A DNA stretch of 27,807 bases from Ophioceras dolichostomum (GCA_003049485.1 PYST01000445.1:1-27807), one strand, 5' to 3'; counted from the stretch's first letter, positions 1-11,835 are shown. The notes: generated from the letters alone by a model not told the origin. Translations and numbers: made by a program.

Positions 1-639
1 AGGTACACTACATGCACCATCCGGATGTCGTGTCTTATAGGTAATAGGTCTGGTAGTGAGAGAGTGTGTTTCGGATTGATCCAGTATAGAAAGAATAGGC
101 GAAAAGTTCAGATGGTACAATAGGTCGATGCGGTGCGGCAGATAGACCGACCGACCAGGGAGGTACCACGACGGCATCCTTTCTGGACGAGGAAAAAAGG
201 GGCGACGAGAAAAATGTCAAAAAAATCTCTTGATTTGGGGGGTATGGATTCACAAAACTTGGACTGCCAGTCTGTTGTCCTCAACCGTCTGTTTGCCCCC
301 AAGGATCCGTCTGACTACCTAGCCGAGGCGTCTCCCGACATGTAATACAAAAAAAATGTATAGGGGAATAATGAAGAAAACAGCTTTGCCAAACGCAGAC
401 AGGATTGGTCATCGATGAGCATAAAAGATAAAAAAGAAGAATGAATACATGCTATATATCGTAGAGTCTTCGGCGTCCATCCTTTTTCCAACTTGTGATC
501 GCCATGTGTGCCCACCACCTACCTAGGTAGGTAGGTAGTTCGGTGGTGGACGCGAGAGAGTCAGTCTTCGAATTACCTCCCGAACAAAGGGAATATGGTG
601 GTCGTGAACGTTTTGCTTGTACGTTCGTTCAGAGCTCGT
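1..639. other. Gene-free flank downstream of the WD40 gene
   Basis: No convincing coding sequence on either strand; open frames are short and of random composition. The part nearest 640 should contain the 3' UTR and cleavage site of the WD40 gene. The only structured element seen is the inverted repeat at 512-549. Confidence 0.6.
512..549. repeat. Nested inverted repeat in the 3' flank of the WD40 gene
   Basis: CCACCACC (512-519) is matched perfectly by GGTGGTGG (542-549). Overlapping the inner part is the 16-bp perfect palindrome ACCTACCTAGGTAGGT (517-532). The element lies about 90-130 nt downstream of the WD40 stop codon, so it could fold in the mRNA 3' end. Confidence 0.75.
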
Positions 640-3600
640 TCAGATGTTTACAAGAGCGGCCTCGCGATGCCGCCGTCTCGCATTCGCCGCGCGGCTCCTC
701 CGCGCAGCAGCGGAGAGGTTCTCCTCGATCCAGCCCGGCCGCGACGTGTCCGTGTAGTAGACGTCCCGCCCCTTGGGCGCGTCGCGATCGACGTCCCCGA
801 GGCCCAGCTCGCCGTGCCGTCGGTGGGCGTGAGGGTCGTACTCGTACTGGTCCATCTCCTCCGCCAGGAGCCTGGTGTCCAGGCGGCGCTCCAACTTGAT
901 GATGCCCCCCCTCGCGCTGTCGGCGCTCAGCACGAACAGGTCGCGCCCCTCCCTGGGCTCGAACGCGATGCCGCCGATCTCGCCGAAGAAGTCGATGGTC
1001 TGGCGCGACTCGAAGGTCCGGGCGTCGATGATGTTGACGTAGTCGGCCTCCTCGGCGGCGACGAGGACGCGGGGGCCGGAGCCGGCGGGCGAGAAGCGCA
1101 GGGAGCGCGCGCCGGACATCTCGGTGCGGATGCACTTCACCGGGCGGTTCCAGTTTCGCGCGTCCCAGACGGAGATGATGCGGTCCTGGAACGAGGTGGC
1201 CATGGTCCAGCCGTCGTCGGCCCAGGCGCAGGCGAAGCCGTGGTCGGAGTGGCCCCCCAGCTTTTGTTCGATGCCTGTTGCGGTGACCGTTGGGGCGTGG
1301 CGCCGCGCACCGGTACCGGCGCCAGCGTCGAGGCTGCCGCTCCGACTCCTACTCCTGCGAAGTGTGGCTGTGGGTGCGGTCCTGCTGCCATCAGCCTGTG
1401 TGATGAGCACGTTCGTGTTGTCGCCGACGAGCACGCGCAGCTGGCCGTCTGGCGACACGGCGCTGCAGTTGATGGGGAATTTGAACTTCAGACGCGAGAG
1501 GATGGTGTCCGTGGCCACGTCCAGAATGTGGATGCGGCAGTCGTTGGAGGCAAAACAGGCCTGCGGAGCAGAAGAGCGCCGTGGGATCTGGAGCTCGACG
1601 TGGTTCGTGATGGCCTGCGAGTTGGACGTGAGAACGCCATAGTTGCGCTGCCGGGAAACGCCGTCGAACTCGCTGTCGAGGTGGCGGATCTCGTACTCGC
1701 CGTTGAAGTTGCCGCTGACCAGGATGCCGTGGCCCGCGTCCAGGGTCGAGACGGCGACGTCCGGGCTGTTCATGTGGTCCAGCACAATCTCGTCCTTGCG
1801 CGAGATCGGGTTGAACTGGCGCACGACTCCCTTGCCCGCGTAGAAGACCTGTGTTGGGGAGGCACAAGCCAGCAGGTTGCGCAGCTGGAAGTGCGCCAGG
1901 TGGGTGTTTTGGTGGATGTCCATGTGTTTGAACCGGAAGAAGTTGTCCCTGATAGGAATGAGTTCGACAACGTACAGCGGCTGTGGTGGGGAGAAAGAAG
2001 TCAGTGGACCGAAGTAGCGAACTCGAGCAGTTAAAGTTAAGGTCGAGATGGTGAACACCAGAGATAGAGAAAGGGAGAGACAAAAGAGAAATGGAAGTGG
2101 CACTCACTGCCGAAGCATCTGACCCAGGGCTGTTCACAAAGTTCCTGTACGTCGCTTTCCGGATCTCGCGCGCCTCTATCCGCGAGACGCCTATGTCGTC
2201 CCAGTTGATGCCCTGTATGTCGCAGTTGTCGCCTTCGAGGTCCTCGTACTCGACCCGGAACGGCTTCGGAATGCCGTGGAACTGTCGCTTGGCCTTACGA
2301 AGGCAGGGGTACTTGGTGGTGTAATAGTACTGAGTGAGGCCCGAATCGCGCGGTCGCCGCGGCCGACTTGATCGTATCGCCCACTGCTCTATGAACTTCT
2401 CCAGACCGGGGTTCATCGGCGCAAGAATGCTCGAGGTGATGAATGGGTCGTTGAACAGCTGCAGGTACTGCATGGTTTGCGCTGCAACCGCCTCGTTGCC
2501 GCCATGCGCACCAGCACCCGCAACCACACCCGCGGCGGCCGTCTGAGCCGCTTGGGCATCGTTCTGCATCATGGCGGAGGCCATCTGTGCTGCCGCCACC
2601 GCCTGATCCAGCGTTGCGCCAGGGGCAGAAGCCTGCAGGAGTGTTTGCATGACCGAGGTAGGCGTGACTGGAGTGGCCTGGGAAGCTTGGGAGACTTGAG
2701 AATCGTCGTTGCTTTCGTTTTCGTCTGGGGTGTCGTGAACATCGTCGTTGTCGTTATATGCGAAGGGGTCATGCGTGTCGTTTGCGTCATTGTTATTCTC
2801 TATTTCTACGTCGTAGAGGCCCGGATCTTCGTGATCCGAGCTGTCTTGCATGGCGACGTCGTCGTTGGCATTGAGCAGCATGCTCCATGGGAGGTAGCCC
2901 GACAACGGGGCGCCGCCGCCGCCTCCTCCGCCATCGCTGGCTTCGTCGGAGTAGTCGCTGACATCGTCGTAAAGATAGCCGCCATAGTGCTCGAGCGGAG
3001 CATGCGAACCGGAAGGTTGGCCCGCCTCGCCGACCTGGCCGTAGACGTCTGGGACCGCATAGTGGGTGTCCCATAGGACGTCGTGCTGGATGTCTCCGTG
3101 GGCCTCGATTCCTTCCTGTTCTGAGACTTCTTCTCCATCATCGACCAGGTGCTCATTCGCGTTCTGCCACGAATGAGGCAAATCCTCCTCTTCATCCTCT
3201 TCGTCCTCTTCGTCCGCTTCGTCCTCTTCGTCGTCTTCGGCCTCATATTCGTCGTCGCCTTCGTCTTCCTCTTCCGGCGACTCAACTACCCCGTCTTCCA
3301 CGTACTGAGTTCCAGATCCCGCGATCAGCTCGGCGGTCAGCTCGGCGGATGGTGGTGTGGGGTCATTGGCATGGTGAGGACGACCACAGACATGCGCGGA
3401 AGCCGTCGATGACTCTGCTGTCAACGACTCTGCTGTCGATGACTTTGCGGGGGAGGGGGGGCAGGCGGCCTGCGACTCGACATTGCCGCTTAGACTCGCG
3501 GCCGCGGCGACGTCGAAGTGGTGGGGCGACGGTGAAGAGGAGGCCCGGGAGGACGGGTCTAATACTGATAGGCCGCGACCCGCCTCTGCCGAGGGAGAGG

Positions 3601-3652
3601 GGGCCGATGACCTCGGAGTCGGATAGGCGTTGGCGTCAGAGTGAGACGGCAT
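640..3652 (-). CDS. WD40-repeat protein, DUF2415-like, with acidic disordered N-terminus (961 aa, 2 exons)
   Basis: Join of complement 2108-3652 (515 codons) and 640-1980 (446 residues plus TGA). The 127-nt intron has donor GTGAGT and acceptor CACAG in phase 0, giving ..SDASA|PLYVVEL. The start at 3652 has A at -3. Residues 1-400 are low complexity: S/T/P-rich, then an almost pure Asp/Glu run at about 121-158 and an Asn/Asp-rich stretch at about 275-315. A conserved-looking segment follows (NPGLEKFIEQWA, then KPFRVEYEDL, about 412-470). Exon 2 is the beta-propeller: FKHMDIHQNTHLAHFQLRN, a clear WD unit at about 757-792 (HSDHGFACAWADDGW..ISVWDARNW) and the segment GARSLRFSP..AEEADYVNIIDARTF..IDFFGEIGGIAF at about 802-850. 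This last segment matches my memory of the fungal/plant WD40 proteins carrying DUF2415, such as S. pombe SPBC2A9.03. An Arg/Ser/Gly-rich insertion (RRSRSRSGS) interrupts the propeller near residue 690. Molecular function is unknown; a protein-interaction scaffold is the inference. It is co-oriented with the chitin synthase, 2.9 kb away. Confidence 0.93.
1981..2107 (-). other. Spliceosomal intron of the WD40 gene
   Basis: 127-nt intron read on the minus strand. The donor is GTGAGT beginning at 2107 and the acceptor is CCACCACAG ending at 1981. Splicing is phase 0 and joins GCA to CCG. Without removal, the first-exon frame runs into non-WD40 sequence, while the frame carrying the propeller begins exactly after this acceptor. 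Confidence 0.9.
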
Positions 3653-4859
3653 TGTTTCCGGCGGCGAAACCGAGGGTCTGAATGATTATCCGGCCGAACG
3701 TGGAGGGTAAAAGCCGAGGGAGTGGATGAGGAGGGGTGATGAGATGTAAATGAGGATTGGTAGGAGCCGGCGCCAACTGCAGCACGCTCACCACGAATCG
3801 AACCCGGGCGACGGGTTCGACAAAGAAGGGTCGGCCAGAAGGGGGTGATTTTTTTTCGCTCGTCTTGAGGGTTGTCTCGTTGGAATCAGTGTGGGATTTT
3901 TTGTTGCTTAATATTGTGGTGTGGTGTTGTGTATGGTGCGCTTTCCTTTTCTCAGGTTCCCATCACTTTGCCCAATTCGTTTCCTACCACTTGGAGCCTT
4001 GGAGTTGGAACCCGCCCCCCTTGTCAGCCAGGGCAGGGAACTCGGCGTGGCGCGTGGTTCTTTTTGCGATCGGGCTTGTGGGCGGCAGGCAATGACAGCA
4101 ATTGAAAGGCGGACAGTACTCTCGAAATATGGCGGAGACGGGAAATTTTACAGCACAAAAAAGGAGGAAGGACACGAGGAATTGAAAAACAGGAAGAATG
4201 AAAGTAGGGTCAATTAATGGTGTCGAGCAGAAGGCCTTCTCCGAAAGGAAATGTGAGAAGGTTCACAGAACAAATCATGGCAAGGCGCTGGCAGTGCGTC
4301 TGATGCTGATGTAACTGTTGGTTGACACCAGAACGACGGCATCGGGACCGACATGCCTGTGCTGTGCATGCGCTACAGAAGCTTCCACAATTGCGCCTGA
4401 AAGTTCAAGTTACCTAACCACCTACCGTGCTAACTTTCCCGCCATCCAGGAACAAACTTCGTCGTACCAAACTGCATGCATGCTAGGTATTGTACACTCC
4501 CGTGCTTTCGTGAATCAATTGTCCGAACATTTTCTGTACTCGGTTTCCTTCTCATGTGGAAAACCCTGGCCTATTTATTAAGAGACCATCTCCAGCTTCG
4601 AACTCGCCCACTGTAAAGTCTCACTGGCTCCCTTCCTGACGGGCCAGCTGAGCCGACGTGTATACTGACTGCTCGGTGATAGAGCGCAGGGGACAGGACG
4701 CCGTTCAATTCGCCCAGCTTTCTCATCCGGATAGCCCATGCGCCCCAGAAGATGATAAAGTGAGTTGTCGCTTATGTTATTTTATTTCTCACGTTTGGCG
4801 CCACACTTGTGGAGGGAGCGAGTGACAGAACCGACCTTCCACGAGGTCTCCGGGATTTT

Positions 4860-4883
4860 CAGCCAGCCAGCCAGCCAGCCAGG
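4860..4883. repeat. (AGCC)n microsatellite
   Basis: Five consecutive AGCC units in non-coding DNA. Confidence 0.85.
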
Positions 4884-5022
4884 CCACCCTTGCCCTCAGC
4901 GACTTCCACCCCGGCCAATATTTCGTTTCTTCCTGCACAGCTGTCACGTCGGACCAGGTCAGCACCTCTCTCCTCCGAGGCTGGCTGGCAATGGCAGACC
5001 GCCCCTTTAGCATGAAGACAGG

Positions 5023-5052
5023 AAAGAAAAAGAAAAAGAAAAAGAAAAAGAG
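5023..5052. repeat. (GAAAAA)n purine microsatellite
   Basis: About five GAAAAA hexamers in a row within intergenic DNA, giving an all-purine strand. Confidence 0.85.
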
Positions 5053-6162
5053 AAAACAGAGACTGGCGGGTGGGAAACAGGGACGACCGAAGGTGTACGA
5101 GATGTTATACCTTGATGCTCTGCGTTGACAGCTTGTGCTGTCTAATACAAGATACATACAGAGCACCACCCTATGAGGTAGCACATCGTGTGAGGCTAGC
5201 CCGTTGAGCATACCCTGCCTGCTGAATAGATACGTCCGTAACTCCTACCGACTCCGAGGGTCTGGTACAAAAATTGGCGCCGTGGCACTTCTGTATCGGG
5301 AAAGATATCTCGAGGGCTTTTTGTGACGAAGCTAGGTCTAGGGCCCTTGTTGGCTTCGAGGGAGAGAAACGAGCGAGAGCAGAGAGACAAACAGTGACGG
5401 TGATGTGATGTGATGATCCCTTTCACAGACAAGAAGAGTCCGTACGGGACCTCGTGTCCTGTCCGTCAGGAGAGGGAAAGAAATGGACAACTCCGCAGGA
5501 AAGCAACTCATCCCACTTTGCTTTCTATCCACGTTCGGCCACCTGCATGCCGCCTGCATGCCAAACTACAAAAAAACGCGGGCGACGCGGGCGATGCCTC
5601 CATGGTTGGTCCAACCTACCTGCATTTGTTCTGCTGTGAAACCACACCACCAGATATGTTTCGCCCGGAGGAGGGGAGGAGAAGCTGGGAAGACGGGCGA
5701 GGTGGGCAGAAGGAGGGGGGACATTGCATATATTCACCAACGTGTATTGCATGAAGGAGGGCTGAAAAGGTTGGCAGATGGTCGCGGACGGGAGGCATGT
5801 AACTGACTACGAGGGGGACATCGAGAGTGAGGGATGCATGGGCACATAGAAATTATTCTAAGCTAATAAGAGTGCTAGCCCGGGCAGCAACCGCGGCAGG
5901 CAAGGGGATCCGGATCTGGTTCGGGCTGCGTCTCCCTCCCTCCCTCCAGCCCAAGTTTTCTATGTACAGTATCCCGCAGCACACAACCGTCCCAGATTTG
6001 TCCGTCGCCACTTTCATTCCACAGTCTTCAATACCGTCGATAACCAAAGCATGGGGGATACGAAGGGGAACAAAAAAAAGTGTAAGCCAAAAAAGGGTGG
6101 GTTTCTCTACCTAGGTGTCATCATGGGACACAGGGCAGGAAGGGATCGAAGTGTAGATATAT

Positions 6163-6174
6163 ACCTATATAGGT
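6163..6174. repeat. Perfect palindrome ACCTATATAGGT
   Basis: 12-bp perfect palindrome about 380 bp downstream of the chitin synthase stop codon. A related word, CTACCTAGGTGTCA, lies just upstream at 6107-6120. It belongs to a set of ACCT/AGGT palindromes in the intergenic parts of this window. Confidence 0.7.
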
Positions 6175-6548
6175 GACAGGGTACGTTGGGTGATCATGGA
6201 AAGAAAACAAAAAACCGACAGACATGCTCGTTGTCCTCCTCCTCCTTCTTCCCCATCTACTCCTTTCCTTCTCTCGCTCCTCCACTGCATTATAAAGAAC
6301 CTAAGACAGGAAAGAAACCAAAGTAGCCCAGAGAGAGGACAGACCCCGTAAAATAACCATGATGAATGAGGATGACATGATGAAAGTAGAACCAAAAAAG
6401 AGCCGCTGTTCTTTTTCCCTTTGCCGGGTTTGCCTGCCCCTACAGGAGTGGCTGGCTGTCTCTTCTTCAAACCAGAACCAAAACAAGAAACAAAATAGGA
6501 ACCAAACACGAACAGTCACTCTTTCAACTCCTCCTCTCTTCCTCCCCC

Positions 6549-9500
6549 TCACTCACCCAAGTAGTACTCATCATACTGCTGATGACCCGGCGGCGGCGGC
6601 ATCGACCAAACACCACTGGACCTACCAGGCCCACCACCACCACCACCACCACCGACCACATTCTCCTTGGAGCCCCAGTAGTTCCCGGCGGCGCTGCCGC
6701 CGCCGCCGTTGCCGGCGACGGCCCTGTTCCTCCTGTCGCGCTCGAACTCGGCCCAGCGCTTCATCGTGATCTTGCTGCTGTCGAACTCTCCCTCGTACTC
6801 GATCCCGGCCTTCTTCGTCTTCTCTCCCGCCGTCTTCCGGGTGTCTCCCCAGCTGAAGTCGTCGAACTTCCAGAACGCGTACGTCGGTAGGATGAAGTTC
6901 CAGACGGGCAGCGACAGGAGGTAGATGCCCATCCAGGCGACGTACGACCACGAGTGCGCGGTCACGACGATCAGCACGGCGGGGAGACCCAGGATCAGGC
7001 CAAGGAGGACGAGAGGGATGATTTGAGGGGGTTGTTGGATGATTGAGATGATGACTGTGGGGGAGTAACAGGTTAGACCGACTGAGGCAAGAAAACAAAC
7101 TGGGGGCGGGGACAGGAGTGCTCAGAAAAGGTCGTAATATTGAGATATTTGTACTTACTGACGTAGAAGGTGAAGGCGATAGCAGCAGGCAGGACGAGGG
7201 TGCCGATCAGCTCCACGCAAATGACGAACTGCATGCTGAAGCAGAACGTGCCGCACAGATCCCTCACCAGAGCCAGCTCCATAAGGTTGTGGATGGTCGA
7301 GTTGATCCAGCGGCGGCGCTGCGACAGCAGCACCATGAACGTGTCGGGCACCGTGGTCTTGCAGACAGCCTGCGGCACGAACACCTGCTTGCGCTTCGGG
7401 AACGTGCGCAGCATCAGCGTGGTCAGGAAGCGGTCCTCTCCGAGCAGCAGCAGGTTCTTCTTGTGCAGAGTGTCGACCACGTTCTCCGAGTAGTGCTCGA
7501 CGACGTCCGGGTTGGCCAGGATGGGCACCCAGTAGTTCTGGGCGCCCTTGGGAGCCTTGATGCGGTACATGCAGAAGCATCCTGGCAGGCAGGTGACGCC
7601 TCCGAAGACGGACTCGAACGACTTGGCCAGGTGGTGCGAGATGAAGTACTCGAACACCTGGATGGCCGACACCCAGCTGGCGCGCTTGTTCGCGATCTTG
7701 GTCTCGCCGCACAGGCCCATGATCTCGGGATCCTTGACCATGGCCGAGATCATGTGCGTCAGGCTGTCCGGGAACACTTTCGTGTCGGCGTCCACCATCA
7801 GCACCGTCTCGTAGAAGTCGGGCGAGATGCCCGTGACCTTCCACAGGCCGTTGAACATCTCGTACTCGAGCTCCGTCATGCGCTCGTCGAACATGACCTT
7901 CTGCAGGAACGACATCAGGATGATCTGGCTGTCACGCTTGCCGCGGTTGCCGGGTTTGGACTTGACCTCCTCGTCGGGCGTGCCGCACTTGACCACCACC
8001 ATCATCGGTACACGCTGCTGCTTGTCCAGGGGGATGGCCGACTTGGTCCCGTAGTCGTAGAAACCAGCGTAGATCTTAGCCATGTTGTGCCGCTTCGAGC
8101 CGCTGGCGACGGCGACGTACGAGAAGCCCTGCACGTCATCCGGGTGCACAGTGTGGTCCTTCATCATCCCCAGCACGATGTCCGGCGTCGAATGAGACTC
8201 GCCCTTGCCCTTGATGATACCGTCGCACACAACGAGAATCACCTTGTGGCTGTTGGGGTAGTCGGTCATCGCGATCGAGTCCAGTGTGGTCCGGATACCA
8301 AGCTCACCTTCCGAGTAAGCCGTCACCAGGCAGATGGTGTGGATCAGCGGGAAGCCCCATGGCATCCAGTCAGACGGCGGTTGCGGGACCACGGCCTCGT
8401 GGATGAAGCCAGCGGGGCCCGGACCATCAGTAGGGCTTGCGCTAGGCGCGTACGGGTCCGACTTGAGGAAGCTACTGCGGCTATCGTTGCCCTGGCGGTA
8501 CATGGAGTTGGGGTGCAGCAACTGACTGCCTGGCCCGCCAGACGACGTCTGGCTCGCCATGGTTGTCGGCAGCGCCTTGGAGTTGCGGGGGGTCCGCTCC
8601 GCCCCGTAGACGGCCGAGAAGCGTGAGGTGGTAGGCAGGAAGGACGAGCCGCGCCTGCTAGTGCGGTCGGACGAGTTGGTTGCGCCGGCAACGCTGCTGC
8701 CGACATCGCCCGGCATGCGGGGCGGGGCGCGGTAGATGTCCTCTGTCCAGTCCTCGATCTGGCGGTTGCGCTTGCGCTGGTCCGACGTCTGAGACGTCTT
8801 GGATGCTGCGTAGTTCTTGCTAATGAACCACTGGAAGATCAGGGCCAAGACGAAGCGCGACAGGACGACCGACAAGATGAGCACCAGGGACACATACAGC
8901 ACCACCTTGGAGGCAATGCAGCCGACCGTGTCCGTGTCCACAGTGCCCACCTTGATGAGCTCCTCGAAGCACTCGGCGATGTGCTTGTCGCTCGTCGACT
9001 GGAAGAGGCGTGTGACGTCGCGCCCGTGGATCGCCCTGTTGGCCGCGTTGTTCTTGTCGCGCAGCTCCTTGAACCGAGCCGGCACCGTGACCTGCGTCTC
9101 GTTGAACCAGTACAGCAGGTCGAGGTCGAGTACGTTGCCCGAGTACACAAACAGATTGCGGCTGTTGTTGCGGATGTCATCCCAGGTGAAATAGACGTCC
9201 GCCGAGCTTCGCAGATCCTTGTAGAAGATTTGCCGGGACACGGGTGTCGTGTGGCACGAGTATCCGAAGTAGTATGGGTACGTGAAATTGGGCTGGGAAG
9301 AACCGTCCTGGTTGCGGACGCGGCACGGGAAGTACCAGGCAAGGTTGTCGCCGTTTGAGGGCACGTCCGAGCCTGCCGGCTTCGTGATGAGCCCCTTGCA
9401 GCGACCGTTGACGTTCTGGAACAGGAAGCTACCGTCCTTGCCACCGTTCTTCTCAGGCAGGTCGTACACCACGTTGGCACCGGTACCGTCCATGCGCCTC

Positions 9501-10426
9501 GGGATGCCCTCGGCCACGGGGTGGTGCGAGCCGTCCAAGTTATAGGCGGTGCCGTGGAAGATCATGTAGCTGTTGGGGACTTCGTTGATGTGCAGCCGCA
9601 GACCGGGTCCTCCACAGACGGCCGCGTTGAAGCCGAAGGTCAGGAAACCGACAAAGGCCATGATCAGTATAATAATACTGATTAGCCCCATCTTCTCCCG
9701 CCACGCCCTCTGCTGGGCCTTTGCGCGCTTTCCACAGCACTTCAGCAGGAATCCCGGGCACCAGAACGTGACGATGGCGCAGTACACGTTCCAGACGCTG
9801 GGAGGCCGCAGGGCCTCTTCTACTACTTTCTCTTTCCGCTTTCCCTCCTTCACAATTTTGCTCTGCCTCGCGGACACCCTCCGCCTGGCACGGCCCTTCT
9901 CGGCCTCGCTGTCGCGACCCGAGCCGTGGCCCGTTGTGCGACTTTTCCTGGGCGAATTCTGGTCGTCGGCGCGAGACCCAGCGCCGGATCCTGTAGACCC
10001 AGACCCAGACCCGTTCGACGCCTCCGTTGCGCCCGACAGTTCCTCCAAGACCGGATCGTTCCCTGTTGACGACGGAAGGACGTTCATCTTGGCCGCGTGC
10101 TTCCGGTAATGGTAGTTGGGGTGGTCCTTCCCGATCCTGTTTCTCTCGGGCCTGATCAGGCTTCGTTTCCTTTGGAAAGGCTGCTCGGCGCCATTCTCGA
10201 CTCGATCGGGGGTCGGAGATAGGGGTGCGCTCTCTATATTTGGGTTAGGAGATGGTATTGTCTCTGCGAAAGAATTCACCGAAGGCCCACGTTGATGCTG
10301 CCCCCCGACGGGGTAGTAGCCACCGGCTTCGACATCAGCCGGCCGGTGGCGCCTAGAGGGTGATTGCCTGTAGGCATTCCTCTGCTCAAATGAAGGGGTA
10401 GCTCCAGGTCTTTCGGGGAGAGACAT
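6549..10426 (-). CDS. Class IV chitin synthase (Chs3-type), 1257 aa, 2 exons
   Basis: Join of complement 7159-10426 and 6549-7054; the phase-1 intron is removed between A and TC to give FYV-I-IIS. An integral membrane family-2 glycosyltransferase polymerising UDP-GlcNAc into cell-wall chitin. Residues 1-205 are basic and disordered. Hydrophobic segments lie at about 210-230 (WNVYCAIVTFWCPGFLL) and 246-266, followed by an Nt-proximal region with HGTAYNLDG that resembles the cytochrome-b5-like part of this class. Catalytic signatures are intact: DAD at 879-881, EDR at 997-999 and QRRRW at 1036-1040. A C-terminal block of membrane segments (about 1055-1140) precedes WKFDDFSWGDTRK and a poly-Gly tail near 1230. 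The length, the N-terminus and the lack of a myosin domain place it in class IV rather than V/VII or I-III. The start MSLPERP at 10426 has ACC before the ATG; an in-frame ATG at 10462 would add 12 atypical residues. It is divergent from the Sel1 activator gene 9 kb away. Confidence 0.97.
7055..7158 (-). other. Spliceosomal intron of the chitin synthase gene
   Basis: 104-nt intron with donor GTAAGT beginning at 7158, acceptor CCCCCACAG ending at 7055 and a CTAAC branch-like motif about 30 nt before the acceptor. Splicing restores the run of C-terminal membrane helices. Reading through gives a stop at 7073. Confidence 0.92.
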
Positions 10427-10430
10427 GGTC

Positions 10431-10895
10431 CTGGACGAGAAGAAGCGGACTAGAGTCAGCAAGGTTGTCCGTATGTTTGAACCTGCCGTTGATTCTAGAG
10501 GTAGCTTTGAAGTAGAAACGGCTGTTGTTGAAGTGGTGGAAGGCGAGGAGTGAAGAAGAGGGAATGGAAGGGAGGAATAGGGAAGAGGGGATCGTCACCC
10601 TTGCGGGAGTGCTACTCAAACGAGCAGTAAACACGATCGATCCACGGTGATCGGGTGGTGCGGAGGTTTCGAAGGACACGATACAACACAACACAAAACA
10701 CCCAAGACAAAAAGAAAAAAAAATCGACTCCCGAAGTCGTCACCGAAACACACACAAAATTGGGCTACAGGTGGTGATCGTTTTGGTGGCGATGAAGATG
10801 TTCGCGAGTTCGCCAGTGCCTCGACAAAAGTCGAAGCTAACAACAGGCGAGGCAGTTGTTTGTTTGTGGACTCGGGATTGAAGGGGAAAACTCAC
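10431..10895 (-). other. Possible 5' UTR intron of the chitin synthase gene
   Basis: A strong acceptor (pyrimidine tract then TCTCGTCCAG) ends four bases before the ATG, with a GCTGACT branch-like motif about 30 nt upstream of it. The best donor upstream on the same strand is AGA|GTGAGT at 10895, which would give a 465-nt leader intron. This is a prediction from splice signals only; a shorter intron from another donor is possible. Confidence 0.35.
10545..10602 (-). promoter_or_regulatory. Pyrimidine-rich block upstream of the chitin synthase ATG
   Basis: On the coding strand this is an almost continuous C/T tract about 120-175 nt upstream of the start. Such CT-rich blocks are common in filamentous ascomycete core promoters near transcription starts. 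If the leader intron is real, the tract would instead lie inside it. Confidence 0.35.
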
Positions 10896-11835
10896 TCTGA
10901 ATTGGCGGACAGAGTCCAGTCCAGCGGAGAACTTGAATGGCTGTGTAAGCAGGATTGTGGATATATCCGGATCCCTGCTAACTTGAGGGGTTCCTTGGGC
11001 GACGGACGCTATTGAGGTGTGGTGGCCGTGGTGGGTGTACTGCTGTAGGTGGGTGTGCGGCACCAACTTCGTTCGCCAGCCAGCCAACGCGCCACCAAAG
11101 ACCAAGCAACCCAATCAGAAGCGGCACCTGCCACGACCTTAAAAACCTGATTCGATATTGCCCGTCCTCTTTCTCACTTTCCAGCTTTTTCCCCTGTCGG
11201 AGTCCTGGGCGTTGCGAATTCCGTGACTAGCACTCGTGACTTATATCCCCCATCAGTGAATGAATGGTATCGTCTGTATTCTGTATAGTGTTCGAGGTTT
11301 CGGCTGATGTTTGGTGCTTGTCGTTCGACGGCGGGCGGTTGTGCAGTGTTTGCAGGAACTGATCAGGTGGTCGTCCAGTCGTTGTTGCTGTTGCAGCTGC
11401 GTGTACACACACGCAAAGTTACTTCCTGCTCTTTCGTCGAGCGAGCAGACACATGTGCGTCGTTGCTTGGGGGCCGTGCCACGTTTATTACGCAGTGATG
11501 ACTTGCTGCGGCGTTGCGTTGGCGATCGGGACAAAAGGTTCAGGCGGCAGGTCCCTCTAGATGAAGATGCGCAGGAAGCTTGGTGGCCCCAGAAAACGAC
11601 GCACAGGTGAGCAAGCGGGCGCAGGAGACGAGAAAGTGAGGACGGCTGATTTGGCAAGTCGTTTCAAGACCGGTGCAGAGAAACCCGAGACTTCGGAGGT
11701 TGGTGGCAGATCTCTCTCGTTGGGTTTGGGTAGGAGGAACAGACGCCGGTTGTTTTACCCAGCACCCGATGTAAATGGCGTATGTAGCAGAAAATTATTG
11801 AAGCCAAAAAAACGGATACCGCCCCGGGTCGGTAT

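Larger units (their letters stand above)
3653..6548. other. Gene-free interval between the WD40 and chitin synthase genes
   Basis: About 2.9 kb with only short frames of unconvincing composition. The left end (3653 to about 4000) is the likely promoter of the WD40 gene and the right end (about 6100-6548) the likely 3' UTR of the chitin synthase gene. It holds an AGCC tetranucleotide tract (4860-4883), a purine tract of GAAAAA units (5023-5052), doubled GCCTGCATGCC near 5540-5560 and palindromes of the ACCT/AGGT type at 6113-6174. No tRNA was found. Confidence 0.6.

Noticed and set aside
595..2034. 479-codon frame on the + strand opposite the WD40 propeller
   Set aside because: It is the antisense shadow of a GC-rich coding exon; its composition (Val/Ala/Asp/Gly/Arg-rich) mirrors the real codons and shows no domain.
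3790..3840. GGGTTCGATTC, resembling a tRNA B box, on the minus strand
   Set aside because: The T-stem has a mismatch, no A box or matching acceptor stem lies at the right distance, and no cloverleaf can be drawn.
4590..4665. GGCTCAGCTGG (A-box-like) followed by GAGTTCGAAGC (B-box-like) on the minus strand
   Set aside because: The spacing is roughly right, but neither the T-stem nor the acceptor stem pairs.
7118..8626. 502-codon frame on the + strand opposite the chitin synthase catalytic region
   Set aside because: Antisense shadow of conserved glycosyltransferase codons; His/Val/Asp-rich with no family resemblance.
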